Source: Actinomycetota bacterium (GTDB taxonomy: Bacteria > Actinomycetota > Actinomycetes > Actinomycetales > Microbacteriaceae). From it: a DNA stretch of 5,552 bases. Below are positions 1-5,552 of this stretch, in pieces; position 1 is the stretch's first letter; each line of letters begins with the position of its first letter. The stretch covers positions 1 to 5,552 of the forward strand of contig JAHIOK010000105.1 in the NCBI GenBank assembly GCA_018895315.1, written 5' to 3'. The translations under genes and the position numbers were made by a program. A model generated the notes under the pieces. It did no database searches and was not told the origin of the DNA. It worked only from the letters and a program-made list of their open reading frames with translations.

Positions 1-438
1 CCGACGCAGAAGACGATCGTCACCGGTATCGAGATGTTCCACAAGCAGCTCGACGAGGCATGGGCCGGCGAGAACTGTGGTCTGCTCCTCCGCGGCACCA
101 AGCGTGACGATGTCGAGCGCGGCCAGGTCGTCGTGAAGCCGGGTTCGGTCACGCCGCACACCAACTTCGAGGGCACTGCGTACATCCTCTCGAAGGAAGA
201 AGGCGGCCGTCACAACCCCTTCTACACGAACTACCGCCCGCAGTTCTACTTCCGCACCACCGACGTCACCGGCGTCATCACGCTGCCCGAGGGCACCGAG
301 ATGGTCATGCCCGGCGACACCACGGACATGACGGTCGAGCTGATCCAGCCGATCGCCATGGAAGAGGGCCTCGGCTTCGCGATCCGTGAGGGTGGCCGCA
401 CCGTCGGCGCCGGCACGGTGACGAAGATCATCAAGTAG
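1..438 (+). CDS. tuf: Elongation factor Tu, C-terminal part (5' end outside window)
   Basis: This is the last 145 codons of EF-Tu, the GTPase that brings aminoacyl-tRNA to the ribosomal A site in the cytoplasm. The frame is open from the first base and stops at TAG 436-438. The fragment covers most of domain 2 and all of domain 3. Conserved blocks include [58 protein letters not shown] and the terminal [15 protein letters not shown]. The G domain lies upstream of the window. EF-Tu is normally just under 400 residues, so about one third is present. The positions where elfamycin (kirromycin, pulvomycin) resistance changes are known, in the GGRH, RPQF, FRTTD and FAIREGG blocks, look wild type. 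No gene follows in the same direction before the terminator hairpin, so tuf is the last gene of its transcript here. Confidence 0.98.
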   Translation, partial: PTQKTIVTGIEMFHKQLDEAWAGENCGLLLRGTKRDDVERGQVVVKPGSVTPHTNFEGTAYILSKEEGGRHNPFYTNYRPQFYFRTTDVTGVITLPEGTEMVMPGDTTDMTVELIQPIAMEEGLGFAIREGGRTVGAGTVTKIIK

Positions 439-451
439 CACTCGCTTTCAG

Positions 452-485
452 CGAAGGGCCGGATCCGTGAGGATCCGGCCCTTCG
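452..485. terminator. Bidirectional intrinsic terminator between tuf and the repressor gene
   Basis: This is a perfect 15-bp inverted repeat (452-466 with 471-485) around a GTGA tetraloop, beginning 13 nt after the tuf stop. The stem is rich in G and C. No U tract follows on either strand, which is common for high-GC actinobacterial terminators. The repressor gene ends at 510 on the other strand, so the same hairpin can end both convergent transcripts. The fold is read directly from the sequence; its activity as a terminator is inferred. Confidence 0.85.
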
Positions 486-509
486 TCGTGCGCGCGGCAT
501 CCGTGCGGT

Positions 510-1559
510 TCAGAGCACGTCGCCCAACTCGGAATCGAGGTAGGCGGCCGAGCCCGCTCCCGGCGGTGGCGCCGTGGAGCTGCGCATCATCAGACGTGCC
601 TGCAGGAGCAGCCGCGTGGGCGGCAGCCCCGGATCGCGGATGTGTTCCACGAGCAGTTCCACCGCGGCCGCGCCTTGCTCCCTCGGCTGCTGGGCGAGCG
701 TGGTCAGGGAGAACATCTCGGCGTACTCATGGTTGTCGATGCCGATCACGCTGAGGTCCGCGGGGACGCGGATCCCGAGCCGCCGGGCGGCGACGATCGT
801 TCCGATCGCGACCTCGTCGCACGTCGCGACGATCGCCGACGGGCGGTCGCGCACTCCAGCCAGAAGATCGACGGCGGCCGCGTATCCCCCCGGGAGGTCC
901 ACGGGGGAGGGCGCGTGCTCTGCATAGGCGGACAAGCCTGCTGTGGCCATGGTCTCGAGGTATCCCTGCAGCCGCTGCTGATCGACGAACGACCAGAAGT
1001 CGCCCGTTCCGCCTCCGACGAAGGCGATGCGACGGTGGCCGAGGCCGATGAGATGCTCGGTGGCACGGCGCGAGACGTTGTCGTCGTCAATGGCAACGAC
1101 GCTCGTCGCGCCGCCCTCGCCGACCACACCGACGACAGGGCGGTCGATGGCGAGCAGCCGTTCGAGCTCGTGGTCGCTCGGCTCCAGCCCCACGGCGATC
1201 AGCCCGTCGAACCGCTGGCGCGCGAGGAACTGTTCGAAGATGCGCGCTCGTCCCTGCGTTCCGGGGCGAGCGTCGTAGAGGGTCAGGTCGAGGTCTCGTT
1301 GCAGCAGCGCGTCATGGATGCCCTCCAGGACCTCTGCGAAGAACCACCGCGTGACGTACGGCATGATGACGCCGATGTTCTGGGTGCGGCCCGTGGCGAG
1401 GCTGACGGCATTGGTCGAGGCGACATAGTCGAGCTCGGCTGCCGCGGCGACGACGCGCAGTCTTGTCGCGTCCGAGACGTAACCGGCGCCGGTCAACGCT
1501 CGACTTGCCGTCGACTTCGAGACACCTGCCAGCTTCGCCACGTCCGCGATTCCGCTCAT
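510..1559 (-). CDS. LacI-family transcriptional repressor, probable regulator of the adjacent sugar transporter
   Basis: This is a 349-residue cytoplasmic DNA-binding protein of normal LacI/GalR length. Residues 4-23 are the N-terminal helix-turn-helix, with the family pattern IADVAKLAGVSKSTASRAL; Ala replaces the more usual Val in STVSR. The hinge helix lies at about 46-57 and ends in ATGRT. The periplasmic-binding-protein-like sensor domain runs from about 61 to 325, with GVIMP at 63-67, LGHRRIAFVGG at 173-183, CDEVAIG near 247-253 and DLSVIGIDNHEYAE at 268-281. The ATG at 1559 is chosen because AAGGAGG stands 11 nt upstream and the helix-turn-helix then begins at residue 4, as in relatives. 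An in-frame ATG at 1613 would add 18 residues unlike the family. The gene is divergent from the importer operon and two LacI-type palindromes lie between them, which suggests local sugar-responsive repression and self-repression. The effector is unknown; an alpha-glucoside is the simplest guess. Confidence 0.93.
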   Translation of the reverse strand: MSGIADVAKLAGVSKSTASRALTGAGYVSDATRLRVVAAAAELDYVASTNAVSLATGRTQNIGVIMPYVTRWFFAEVLEGIHDALLQRDLDLTLYDARPGTQGRARIFEQFLARQRFDGLIAVGLEPSDHELERLLAIDRPVVGVVGEGGATSVVAIDDDNVSRRATEHLIGLGHRRIAFVGGGTGDFWSFVDQQRLQGYLETMATAGLSAYAEHAPSPVDLPGGYAAAVDLLAGVRDRPSAIVATCDEVAIGTIVAARRLGIRVPADLSVIGIDNHEYAEMFSLTTLAQQPREQGAAAVELLVEHIRDPGLPPTRLLLQARLMMRSSTAPPPGAGSAAYLDSELGDVL

Positions 1560-1570
1560 ACCCTGTCTCG

Positions 1571-1577
1571 CCTCCTT
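1571..1577 (-). promoter_or_regulatory. Ribosome binding site of the LacI-family gene
   Basis: On the minus strand this reads AAGGAGG, an ideal Shine-Dalgarno sequence, with 11 nt to the ATG at 1559. It decides the start: it would lie inside the coding region if the ATG at 1613 were used. Confidence 0.8.
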
Positions 1578-1625
1578 GCGCCAGGAACGTCCGTCGAACA
1601 TCATAGCCCGCATCCCGACCGTCTT

Positions 1626-1642
1626 CTGGAACCGGTTCTATA
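1626..1642. promoter_or_regulatory. Candidate LacI-family operator O1
   Basis: The core GAACCGGTTC (1629-1638) is a perfect 10-bp palindrome with a central CG. It fits the AANCGNTT pattern common to many LacI/GalR operators. It lies 70 bp upstream of the repressor start codon and overlaps the predicted repressor promoter, as expected for autoregulation. Thirteen of 17 bases match the second site at 1766-1782. Binding by the adjacent repressor is inferred from pattern and position. Confidence 0.65.
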
Positions 1643-1664
1643 TTCTCCCATCGTCACGTCGCAG
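1637..1664 (-). promoter_or_regulatory. Candidate promoter of the LacI-family gene
   Basis: On the minus strand a -10-like TATAGA (1637-1642) follows a weak -35-like CTGCGA (1659-1664) with a 16-nt spacer. The predicted transcript start is near 1630, inside the upstream palindrome at 1629-1638, giving a leader of about 70 nt. The A/T-rich patch at 1636-1646 stands out in very GC-rich DNA. It also reads TATATT on the plus strand (1639-1644), a fair -10 in that direction, but I see no matching -35. The assignment is tentative. Confidence 0.4.
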
Positions 1665-1733
1665 CTCAGAATTGCAATGGCACCGCTCCCATGGACGCAT
1701 ATCGGCCTTTATCGAGTTGTGATCAACCGCCTG

Positions 1734-1762
1734 TTGTGCGGCAGGGCGTTCTCGAATAGTTT
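1734..1762 (+). promoter_or_regulatory. Candidate promoter of the importer operon
   Basis: TTGTGC (1734-1739) and TAGTTT (1757-1762) are separated by 17 nt. Each matches the housekeeping -35 or -10 consensus at only three of six positions, including the first TTG and TA...T. The predicted start near 1769 would leave a leader of about 67 nt and fall within operator candidate O2. A weak match and the overlapping operator fit an inducible promoter. Between O1 and this promoter (1643-1733) I see no other clear element. Confidence 0.4.
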
Positions 1763-1765
1763 GTC

Positions 1766-1782
1766 CTGGGATCGGTTCCCTA
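1766..1782. promoter_or_regulatory. Candidate LacI-family operator O2
   Basis: This site reads CTGGGATCGGTTCCCTA and matches O1 at 13 of 17 aligned positions. It keeps the central CG and the right half CGGTTC, while the left half is imperfect. It lies 54 bp before the binding-protein start codon and spans the predicted transcription start, a normal place for repression by steric block. Its centre is 140 bp from that of O1, so one tetramer or two dimers could act at both sites. Confidence 0.55.
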
Positions 1783-1820
1783 CTGGGGGCGAACTGGCGC
1801 GACGAAAATGTCGTGCACTC

Positions 1821-1829
1821 AAGGAGGAG
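1821..1829 (+). promoter_or_regulatory. Strong ribosome binding site of the binding-protein gene
   Basis: AAGGAGGAG is nearly a full complement of the 16S rRNA tail, with AAGGAGG ending 8 nt before the ATG at 1836. It fixes the start in a frame that is otherwise open far upstream. An in-frame TTG lies directly before the ATG (1833-1835) but is too close to the site to be favoured. The strength suits a highly expressed binding protein. Confidence 0.85.
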
Positions 1830-1835
1830 AAATTG

Positions 1836-3164
1836 ATGAGTAACTCACGGCACCGCCGTTATGTTGTTCCGTTCGCTGTTGCTGGCGTGCTGGGACTTGT
1901 TCTGACAGGTTGCGCAGAGGGCGGGTCGACTCCGACCAACACCTCGGGCGCGGGAGAAACCGTCAAGATCTCGGGTGGTATCACTGGGTCCGAAGCAGAC
2001 GCACTCAACCAGTCGTTCACGCAGTTCACTGCCGACACGGGCATCAAGGTCGAGTACACCGGCGACAAGAGCTTCGAGGGCAACATCGTCACGAAGGTGT
2101 CGGGTGGCTCTGCTCCCGACATCGCGATCGTTCCGCAGCCCGGTCTGCTGAAGACCCTCGTCGGCACCGGCCAGGTCAAGGTCGCGACCGACGAGGTCAC
2201 GGCCAACGTCGACAAGAACTGGTCGTCCGACTGGAAGACCTACGGCACCGTCGACGGCAAGTTCTACGCCGCGCCGATGCTCGCCAACGTCAAGGGATAC
2301 GTCTGGTACTCCCCGTCCGAGTTCAAGACGTGGGGTGTACAAGTTCCCAAGACCTGGGATGAGCTGCTCACGCTGACCAAGACGATTCAGCAAAAGACCG
2401 GCAAGGCGCCGTGGTGCGCCGGGTTCGCCTCGGGCGACGCCTCGGGATGGCCCGGAACCGACTGGGTCGAAGACCTCGTCCTGCGCCAGTCCGGCCCGGA
2501 TGTCTACGACCAGTGGGTCGCGAACACCGTGCCGTTCACCGACGCGAAGATCAAGAATGCGTTCGACGCCGTCGGACAGATCCTCCTGAACCCGGCCTAC
2601 GTGAACGCCGGCTTCGGTGACGTCAAGAGCATCAACTCGACGGCATTCGCGGATGTCGCGTCCAAGGTGGCGGATGGCACATGTGCCCTCACGCACCAGG
2701 CGTCGTTCCTCTCCTCGAACTTCCTGACGGCCAAGACGGCTGCCGGCGCGGTTCCCACCGTTGCCGCTGACGGCGACGTCTACGCATTCCTGCTCCCGGG
2801 CATCAAGGCGGGCGAGACCTCGGTCGAGGCCGGTGGCGAGTTCGTTGCGGGCTTCAGCGACTCGGCTGCTACCAAGAAGGTGCTCGCCTACATGTCGACG
2901 CCTGACTTCGCGAATGCACGCGTCAAGCTGGGTGGTGTCATCTCGGCCAACAAGAACGCTGACGCGTCGCTGGCCTCCAGCGCATTCCTCACGGACGCGA
3001 TGAAGACGCTGCAGAATTCCAACACGGTCGTGCGTTTCGACGCATCTGACCTGATGCCGGCCGTGGTCGGGTCGGGCTCGTTCTGGAAGGGCATGGTCAG
3101 CTGGATCGACGGCAAGTCGACCGATCAGGTCCTCAGCGACATCCAGGCGGGTTACAAGAACTAG
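1836..3164 (+). CDS. aglE: Carbohydrate ABC transporter substrate-binding lipoprotein, alpha-glucoside type
   Basis: This 442-residue extracytoplasmic binding protein captures a sugar and delivers it to the permease pair encoded downstream. The N-terminus is a lipoprotein signal: basic SRHRR at 4-8, a hydrophobic stretch at about 10-23, and the lipobox LTGC with lipidated Cys26. A Gly/Ser/Thr-rich linker follows to about residue 42. The mature part is a family 1 solute-binding fold (COG1653 type). KVSGGSAPDIAIVPQPG (87-103) is the typical early ligand-cleft region, followed by YAAPML (144-149), VPKTWDELLTLTKT (170-183) and GWPGTDWVEDLVLR (204-217). That last motif and VYDQWV resemble AglE-type alpha-glucoside binders, from memory of the family. 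C194 and C283 are the only cysteines in the mature domain besides C26 and could form a disulfide. The length is normal. It is first in the operon and is separated from the permease genes by two hairpins. The exact sugar (maltose, trehalose, sucrose, isomaltose or another) cannot be told from sequence. Confidence 0.9.
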   Translation: MSNSRHRRYVVPFAVAGVLGLVLTGCAEGGSTPTNTSGAGETVKISGGITGSEADALNQSFTQFTADTGIKVEYTGDKSFEGNIVTKVSGGSAPDIAIVPQPGLLKTLVGTGQVKVATDEVTANVDKNWSSDWKTYGTVDGKFYAAPMLANVKGYVWYSPSEFKTWGVQVPKTWDELLTLTKTIQQKTGKAPWCAGFASGDASGWPGTDWVEDLVLRQSGPDVYDQWVANTVPFTDAKIKNAFDAVGQILLNPAYVNAGFGDVKSINSTAFADVASKVADGTCALTHQASFLSSNFLTAKTAAGAVPTVAADGDVYAFLLPGIKAGETSVEAGGEFVAGFSDSAATKKVLAYMSTPDFANARVKLGGVISANKNADASLASSAFLTDAMKTLQNSNTVVRFDASDLMPAVVGSGSFWKGMVSWIDGKSTDQVLSDIQAGYKN

Positions 3165-3171
3165 TTCGGGA

Positions 3172-3195
3172 GTGCGCGGGCCTCTGGCCCGCCAC
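3172..3195 (+). terminator. First hairpin after the binding-protein gene
   Basis: A 7-bp all-GC stem (3176-3182 with 3186-3192) closes on a TCT loop. Three further pairs (3172-3174 with 3193-3195) extend it across a single bulged C. It starts 7 nt after the stop codon. There is no U tract. It could block 3' exonuclease or act as a partial terminator. Confidence 0.6.
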
Positions 3196-3198
3196 GCT

Positions 3199-3231
3199 TT
3201 GGGGGTCGCTCGCCACGCGAGCGGCCCCCAA
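3199..3231 (+). terminator. Second, stronger hairpin in the gap before the permeases
   Basis: This is a 15-bp stem (3199-3213 with 3217-3231) with one G-U pair (3206/3224) and a 3-nt CAC loop. It contains a run of five Gs paired with five Cs and is the most stable-looking fold in the operon. Only ATAT follows, not a U tract. The permease genes have no clear promoter of their own after it, so read-through must occur. Partial termination or mRNA stabilisation is the likeliest role. Confidence 0.7.
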
Positions 3232-3299
3232 TATCCACGGTGGGCGGATGCCGCGGAACGCGCTTCATCGGCCCCCACACTGAGTCCACAGCCGCACTC

Positions 3300-3305
3300 G
3301 AAAGG
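3300..3305 (+). promoter_or_regulatory. Ribosome binding site of the first permease
   Basis: GAAAGG lies 6 nt before the ATG at 3312 and supports that start over the in-frame GTG at 3240. The GTG has no good site and sits just after the second hairpin. Confidence 0.65.
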
Positions 3306-3311
3306 CAGTTC

Positions 3312-4664
3312 ATGACCGACACCATCCCGGTGGTTGCTCCGGGGTCAACCGGAGGGGCACCGCATCGGCCCCACGGGGGCCGATTGAAAGACCGCTACTC
3401 CAGTCGGAAGACCGCCATCGTGGCCATCGTCGCGCTGGTCGTCGCAGTCTCGCTGTTCCTGTTCATGGTGACCCGCAATCCCAGCCCGAACGCCGTTCCG
3501 GTATCGCTGGGGGTCTCGCTCAACAGCTTCTTCACGTGGCTGGGCGCGATGGGTCCTCTCGTGCAGATTCCCATCGTGCTCGTCGCCTTCGGTGCGGTGG
3601 TCGGGTTGGTGCTGCTCCTGATCGAGTACGCCCCCCGCGCAGGTCGTGGCTATTTCTGGCTGCGCTTGATCGCCTGCTTCGCGATTCCGATCCTCGCGTT
3701 CATGTTGCTGCGTCCCTATCAGAACGCCGTGATCTACGTTCTCGGCATCGCGATCCTGCTCGGGGCGATCCTGTTCTGGGTCGACTACCGGTCACGTCAG
3801 GGCGCGGGCTACTTGTTCCAGCTCGTGATCTTCGCGGCGCCCGCGGCGGTCCTGCTTCTGATCGGCCTCATCTACCCGGCGATCGCCACCGTCTTCCAGT
3901 CCTTTTTCGACAAGACCGGCAAGGACTTCGTCGGACTCGAGAACTACCAATGGGTGTTCACCAACCCTGAGGGTCTCTGGTCGACGGTCAACACGGTGAT
4001 CTGGGTGCTCGTCGCGCCGGCCTTCGCGACTGTCGTCGGCCTGGCCTATGCCGTGTTCATCGATCGCGCCCGCGGAGAGAAGTACCTGAAGGTACTGATC
4101 TTCATGCCCTTCGCCATCTCGTTCGTCGGCGCCGGCATCATCTGGAAGTTCGTCTACGACTTCCGGCAGGACGCCCAGATCGGCATCCTGAATGCGATCG
4201 TGACGTTCTTCGGGGGGCAGCCGGTTTCGTGGCTCGATGCCCAGCCGCTCATCAACACGTTCTTGCTGATGGTGGTGTTCATCTGGAGCCAGACCGGCCT
4301 CGCGATGGTCATCCTCTCCGCGGCGATCAAAGCGGTGCCGCCCGAGCAGACCGAGGCGGCCGAGCTCGACGGGGCGACGGCGTGGCAGCGTTTCGTCAAC
4401 GTCACCGTGCCCGGCATCCGCTCAGCGCTCGTCGTCGTGGTGACGACGATCGCGATCGGCGCTCTGAAGATCTACGACATCGTTGCCGTCATGACCGGGG
4501 GGCGCGCGAACACCACGGTGCTGGCGTTCGAAATGGTCAACCAGCAGCAGCGGTTCCAGAGCTTCGGGCACTCCGCAGCGCTGGCCGTCGTACTGTTCAT
4601 CTTCGTGCTGCCGCTGATCCTCTTCAACGTCCGCCAGATCAGGAAGCAGAGGGAGATCCGATGA
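3312..4664 (+). CDS. aglF: Carbohydrate ABC transporter permease, AglF/MalF-like, with N-terminal membrane extension
   Basis: This 450-residue inner-membrane protein is one of two subunits forming the sugar channel. The C-terminal part, from about residue 168, is the MetI/MalF-type permease. It has membrane segments at roughly 169-197, 224-250, 260-280, 312-338, 370-392 and 420-440. The cytoplasmic EAA loop at 348-367 (EAAELDGA through VTVP) docks the ATPase. KTGKDFVGLENYQWVF at 201-216 is the usual region after the first core segment. Before the core lies a Gly/Pro/His-rich cytoplasmic start (1-33) and four more predicted membrane segments (about 34-53, 84-104, 116-133 and 138-156). AglF relatives are typically nearer 300 residues, so the extension is notable; E. 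coli MalF also has extra N-terminal segments but of a different layout. The ATG at 3312 is chosen for its GAAAGG site. An in-frame GTG at 3240 would add 24 unconvincing residues. The stop overlaps the next start, so the two permeases are probably translationally coupled. Permease identity is firm; the alpha-glucoside label is inferred. Confidence 0.9.
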   Translation: MTDTIPVVAPGSTGGAPHRPHGGRLKDRYSSRKTAIVAIVALVVAVSLFLFMVTRNPSPNAVPVSLGVSLNSFFTWLGAMGPLVQIPIVLVAFGAVVGLVLLLIEYAPRAGRGYFWLRLIACFAIPILAFMLLRPYQNAVIYVLGIAILLGAILFWVDYRSRQGAGYLFQLVIFAAPAAVLLLIGLIYPAIATVFQSFFDKTGKDFVGLENYQWVFTNPEGLWSTVNTVIWVLVAPAFATVVGLAYAVFIDRARGEKYLKVLIFMPFAISFVGAGIIWKFVYDFRQDAQIGILNAIVTFFGGQPVSWLDAQPLINTFLLMVVFIWSQTGLAMVILSAAIKAVPPEQTEAAELDGATAWQRFVNVTVPGIRSALVVVVTTIAIGALKIYDIVAVMTGGRANTTVLAFEMVNQQQRFQSFGHSAALAVVLFIFVLPLILFNVRQIRKQREIR

Positions 4665-5552
4665 CCATCGAAGTCATCGAGCCGATCGTCGACAAGCGAT
4701 CCGCCCGACAGGTGGCCCGCGACACCGCCAAGCACGAGAAGATGGCGCAGAAGCGGCTCACTTCGCGTGGGGCGACCATCGCCGCCGTTGCCATCGCGTT
4801 CTTCTGGACGATTCCCACGTTCGGTTTGTTCGTCACCTCGTTCCGGCCCGGTGCCGACACGCAGTCCACGGGTTGGTGGACGGTGTTCACGAACCCGAGC
4901 TTCACGCTCGAGAACTACTGGTTGGCATTGACCTCCGGTGGCACGGCGCTGACCCTGGGTGCGTCGTTCCTCAACTCGTTGGCGATCACGATCCCGGTGG
5001 TGTTCTTCGCCCTCGCCGTCGCTTCGCTGCTGGCCTATGCGTTCGCGTGGATCGACTTCAAGGGCAAGAACCTCGCGTTCATCTTCGTGTTCGCGCTGCA
5101 GATCGTTCCTCTGCAGATGGCACTGGTGCCGCTGCTGAGCCTGTTCTCGCGGGGTCTTTCGATCAACGGAGTCCAGCTCTTCCCGGGATTCGACCTCCGA
5201 TCCGTGGATCACAGCTTTGCGACGGTGTGGATCGCGCACACGATCTTCGCGCTGCCGCTGGCGGTGTTCCTGCTCCACAACTTCATCGCGGAGATCCCGA
5301 GTGAAGTGATCGAAGCGGCGCGTGTGGACGGCGCGGGTCACGGACAGATCTTCTTCCGGATGATCCTGCCGCTCGCCGCTCCCGCTCTCGCATCGTTCGC
5401 GGTGCTCGAGTTCATCTGGGTGTGGAACGACCTACTGGTCGCGACGATATTCGCGCCATCCACGTCGTTGCCGTTGACGCAGTCGCTCAACTCGCTGTCG
5501 GGCACGTGGGGGAGCCAATGGTTCCTTCAGGCGGCGGGTACGTTCATATCGA
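4661..5552 (+). CDS. aglG: Carbohydrate ABC transporter permease, AglG/MalG-like (3' end outside window)
   Basis: This is the second inner-membrane subunit of the importer. It has 297 codons here and stays open to the window end. The start ATG shares ATGA with the previous stop (4-bp overlap), and GAGGGAG at 4649-4655 lies 5 nt upstream. The first 37 residues are charged and cytoplasmic. Membrane segments follow at roughly 38-60, 102-128, 137-162, 186-207 and 240-262, with a sixth expected at the cut end. The EAA loop is clear at 218-237: EAARVDGAGHGQIFFRMILP, with E218, A219, A220, G224 and the closing LP. The regions VTSFRP (58-63), LENYW (83-87), and FIWVWNDLLVATIF (251-264) are typical of MalG/AglG proteins. 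WNDLL after the EAA loop is a good family mark. Family members are usually about 280-380 residues, so only the last segment and tail should be missing. It pairs with the preceding permease; substrate assignment rests on the AglE-like binding protein. Confidence 0.93.
   Translation, partial: MTIEVIEPIVDKRSARQVARDTAKHEKMAQKRLTSRGATIAAVAIAFFWTIPTFGLFVTSFRPGADTQSTGWWTVFTNPSFTLENYWLALTSGGTALTLGASFLNSLAITIPVVFFALAVASLLAYAFAWIDFKGKNLAFIFVFALQIVPLQMALVPLLSLFSRGLSINGVQLFPGFDLRSVDHSFATVWIAHTIFALPLAVFLLHNFIAEIPSEVIEAARVDGAGHGQIFFRMILPLAAPALASFAVLEFIWVWNDLLVATIFAPSTSLPLTQSLNSLSGTWGSQWFLQAAGTFIS

Noticed and set aside
1560..1613. Earlier in-frame ATG (1613) for the LacI-family gene
   Set aside because: It would bury the AAGGAGG site inside the coding region and put 18 unusual residues before a helix-turn-helix that normally begins within the first few residues.
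1716..1727. Possible CRP/GlxR-like half site (TGTGATC) or small palindrome GTTG-TGAT-CAAC
   Set aside because: Only one TGTGA half is present and the arms of the palindrome are four bases, which is within chance. I do not call a cyclic-AMP regulator site from this.
642..1835. Plus-strand reading frame open from 642 in frame with the binding protein, opposite the LacI-family gene
   Set aside because: The part before 1836 lies antisense to a well-supported repressor gene and then crosses its promoter region. Its translation is Arg/Asp/Glu-rich and low in family signal, as expected of a high-GC shadow frame. The ATG at 1836 has an ideal ribosome binding site and begins a textbook lipoprotein signal peptide.
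1845..3278. Long minus-strand frame (477 codons) opposite the binding-protein gene
   Set aside because: It is an antisense shadow in GC-rich DNA: Arg-rich, without recognisable motifs, and fully overlapped by the binding-protein gene.
3240..3311. Earlier in-frame GTG start (3240) for the first permease
   Set aside because: It has no ribosome binding site and lies just after the strong hairpin. The ATG at 3312 has GAAAGG at good spacing.
4472..5341. Minus-strand frame (289 codons) opposite the two permeases
   Set aside because: It overlaps both permease genes, is extremely rich in Arg, Glu, His and Gln, and has no domain signal. The permease reading is strongly supported by EAA loops and membrane segments.
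1..5552. A novel defence, mobile or biosynthetic system
   Set aside because: Every sizeable stretch is explained by tuf, the LacI-family gene, the importer genes or short regulatory gaps. I see no repeats, toxin-antitoxin pair, reverse transcriptase, nuclease or integrase.

Overview
The window is high-GC DNA whose coding style suggests an actinobacterium, probably close to Microbacterium or another Microbacteriaceae. The reasons are the strong G/C bias at third codon positions, AAGGAGG-type ribosome binding sites, terminators without a U tract, and a sugar-transport locus of actinobacterial type. The genus is an inference from style, not from a search.

Layout. Positions 1-438 are the 3' end of tuf (elongation factor Tu) on the plus strand. 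A perfect 15-bp hairpin follows (452-485) and lies between tuf and a convergent LacI-family repressor gene (510-1559, minus strand). A 276-bp divergent intergenic region (1560-1835) holds candidate promoters for the repressor and for the next genes, plus two related palindromic sites that are candidate repressor operators. A plus-strand operon follows: a lipoprotein sugar-binding protein (1836-3164), a 147-bp gap with two strong tandem hairpins, a long first permease (3312-4664), and a second permease (4661 to beyond the window end) that overlaps the first by 4 bp.

How it works together. The three plus-strand genes make up the binding protein and both membrane subunits of a CUT1-type carbohydrate ABC importer, most like the alpha-glucoside (AglE/AglF/AglG) group. 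No ATPase gene is visible. It may lie downstream, or a shared MsiK-type ATPase encoded elsewhere may energise the transporter, as is common in actinobacteria. The divergent repressor probably senses the imported sugar or a product of it and controls both itself and the transporter. The hairpins after the binding-protein gene probably keep binding-protein mRNA more abundant than permease mRNA.

I found no RNA gene, mobile element, CRISPR array or evidently new system. The least ordinary points are the operator pair, the tandem hairpins and a membrane extension of about 165 residues at the N-terminus of the first permease.
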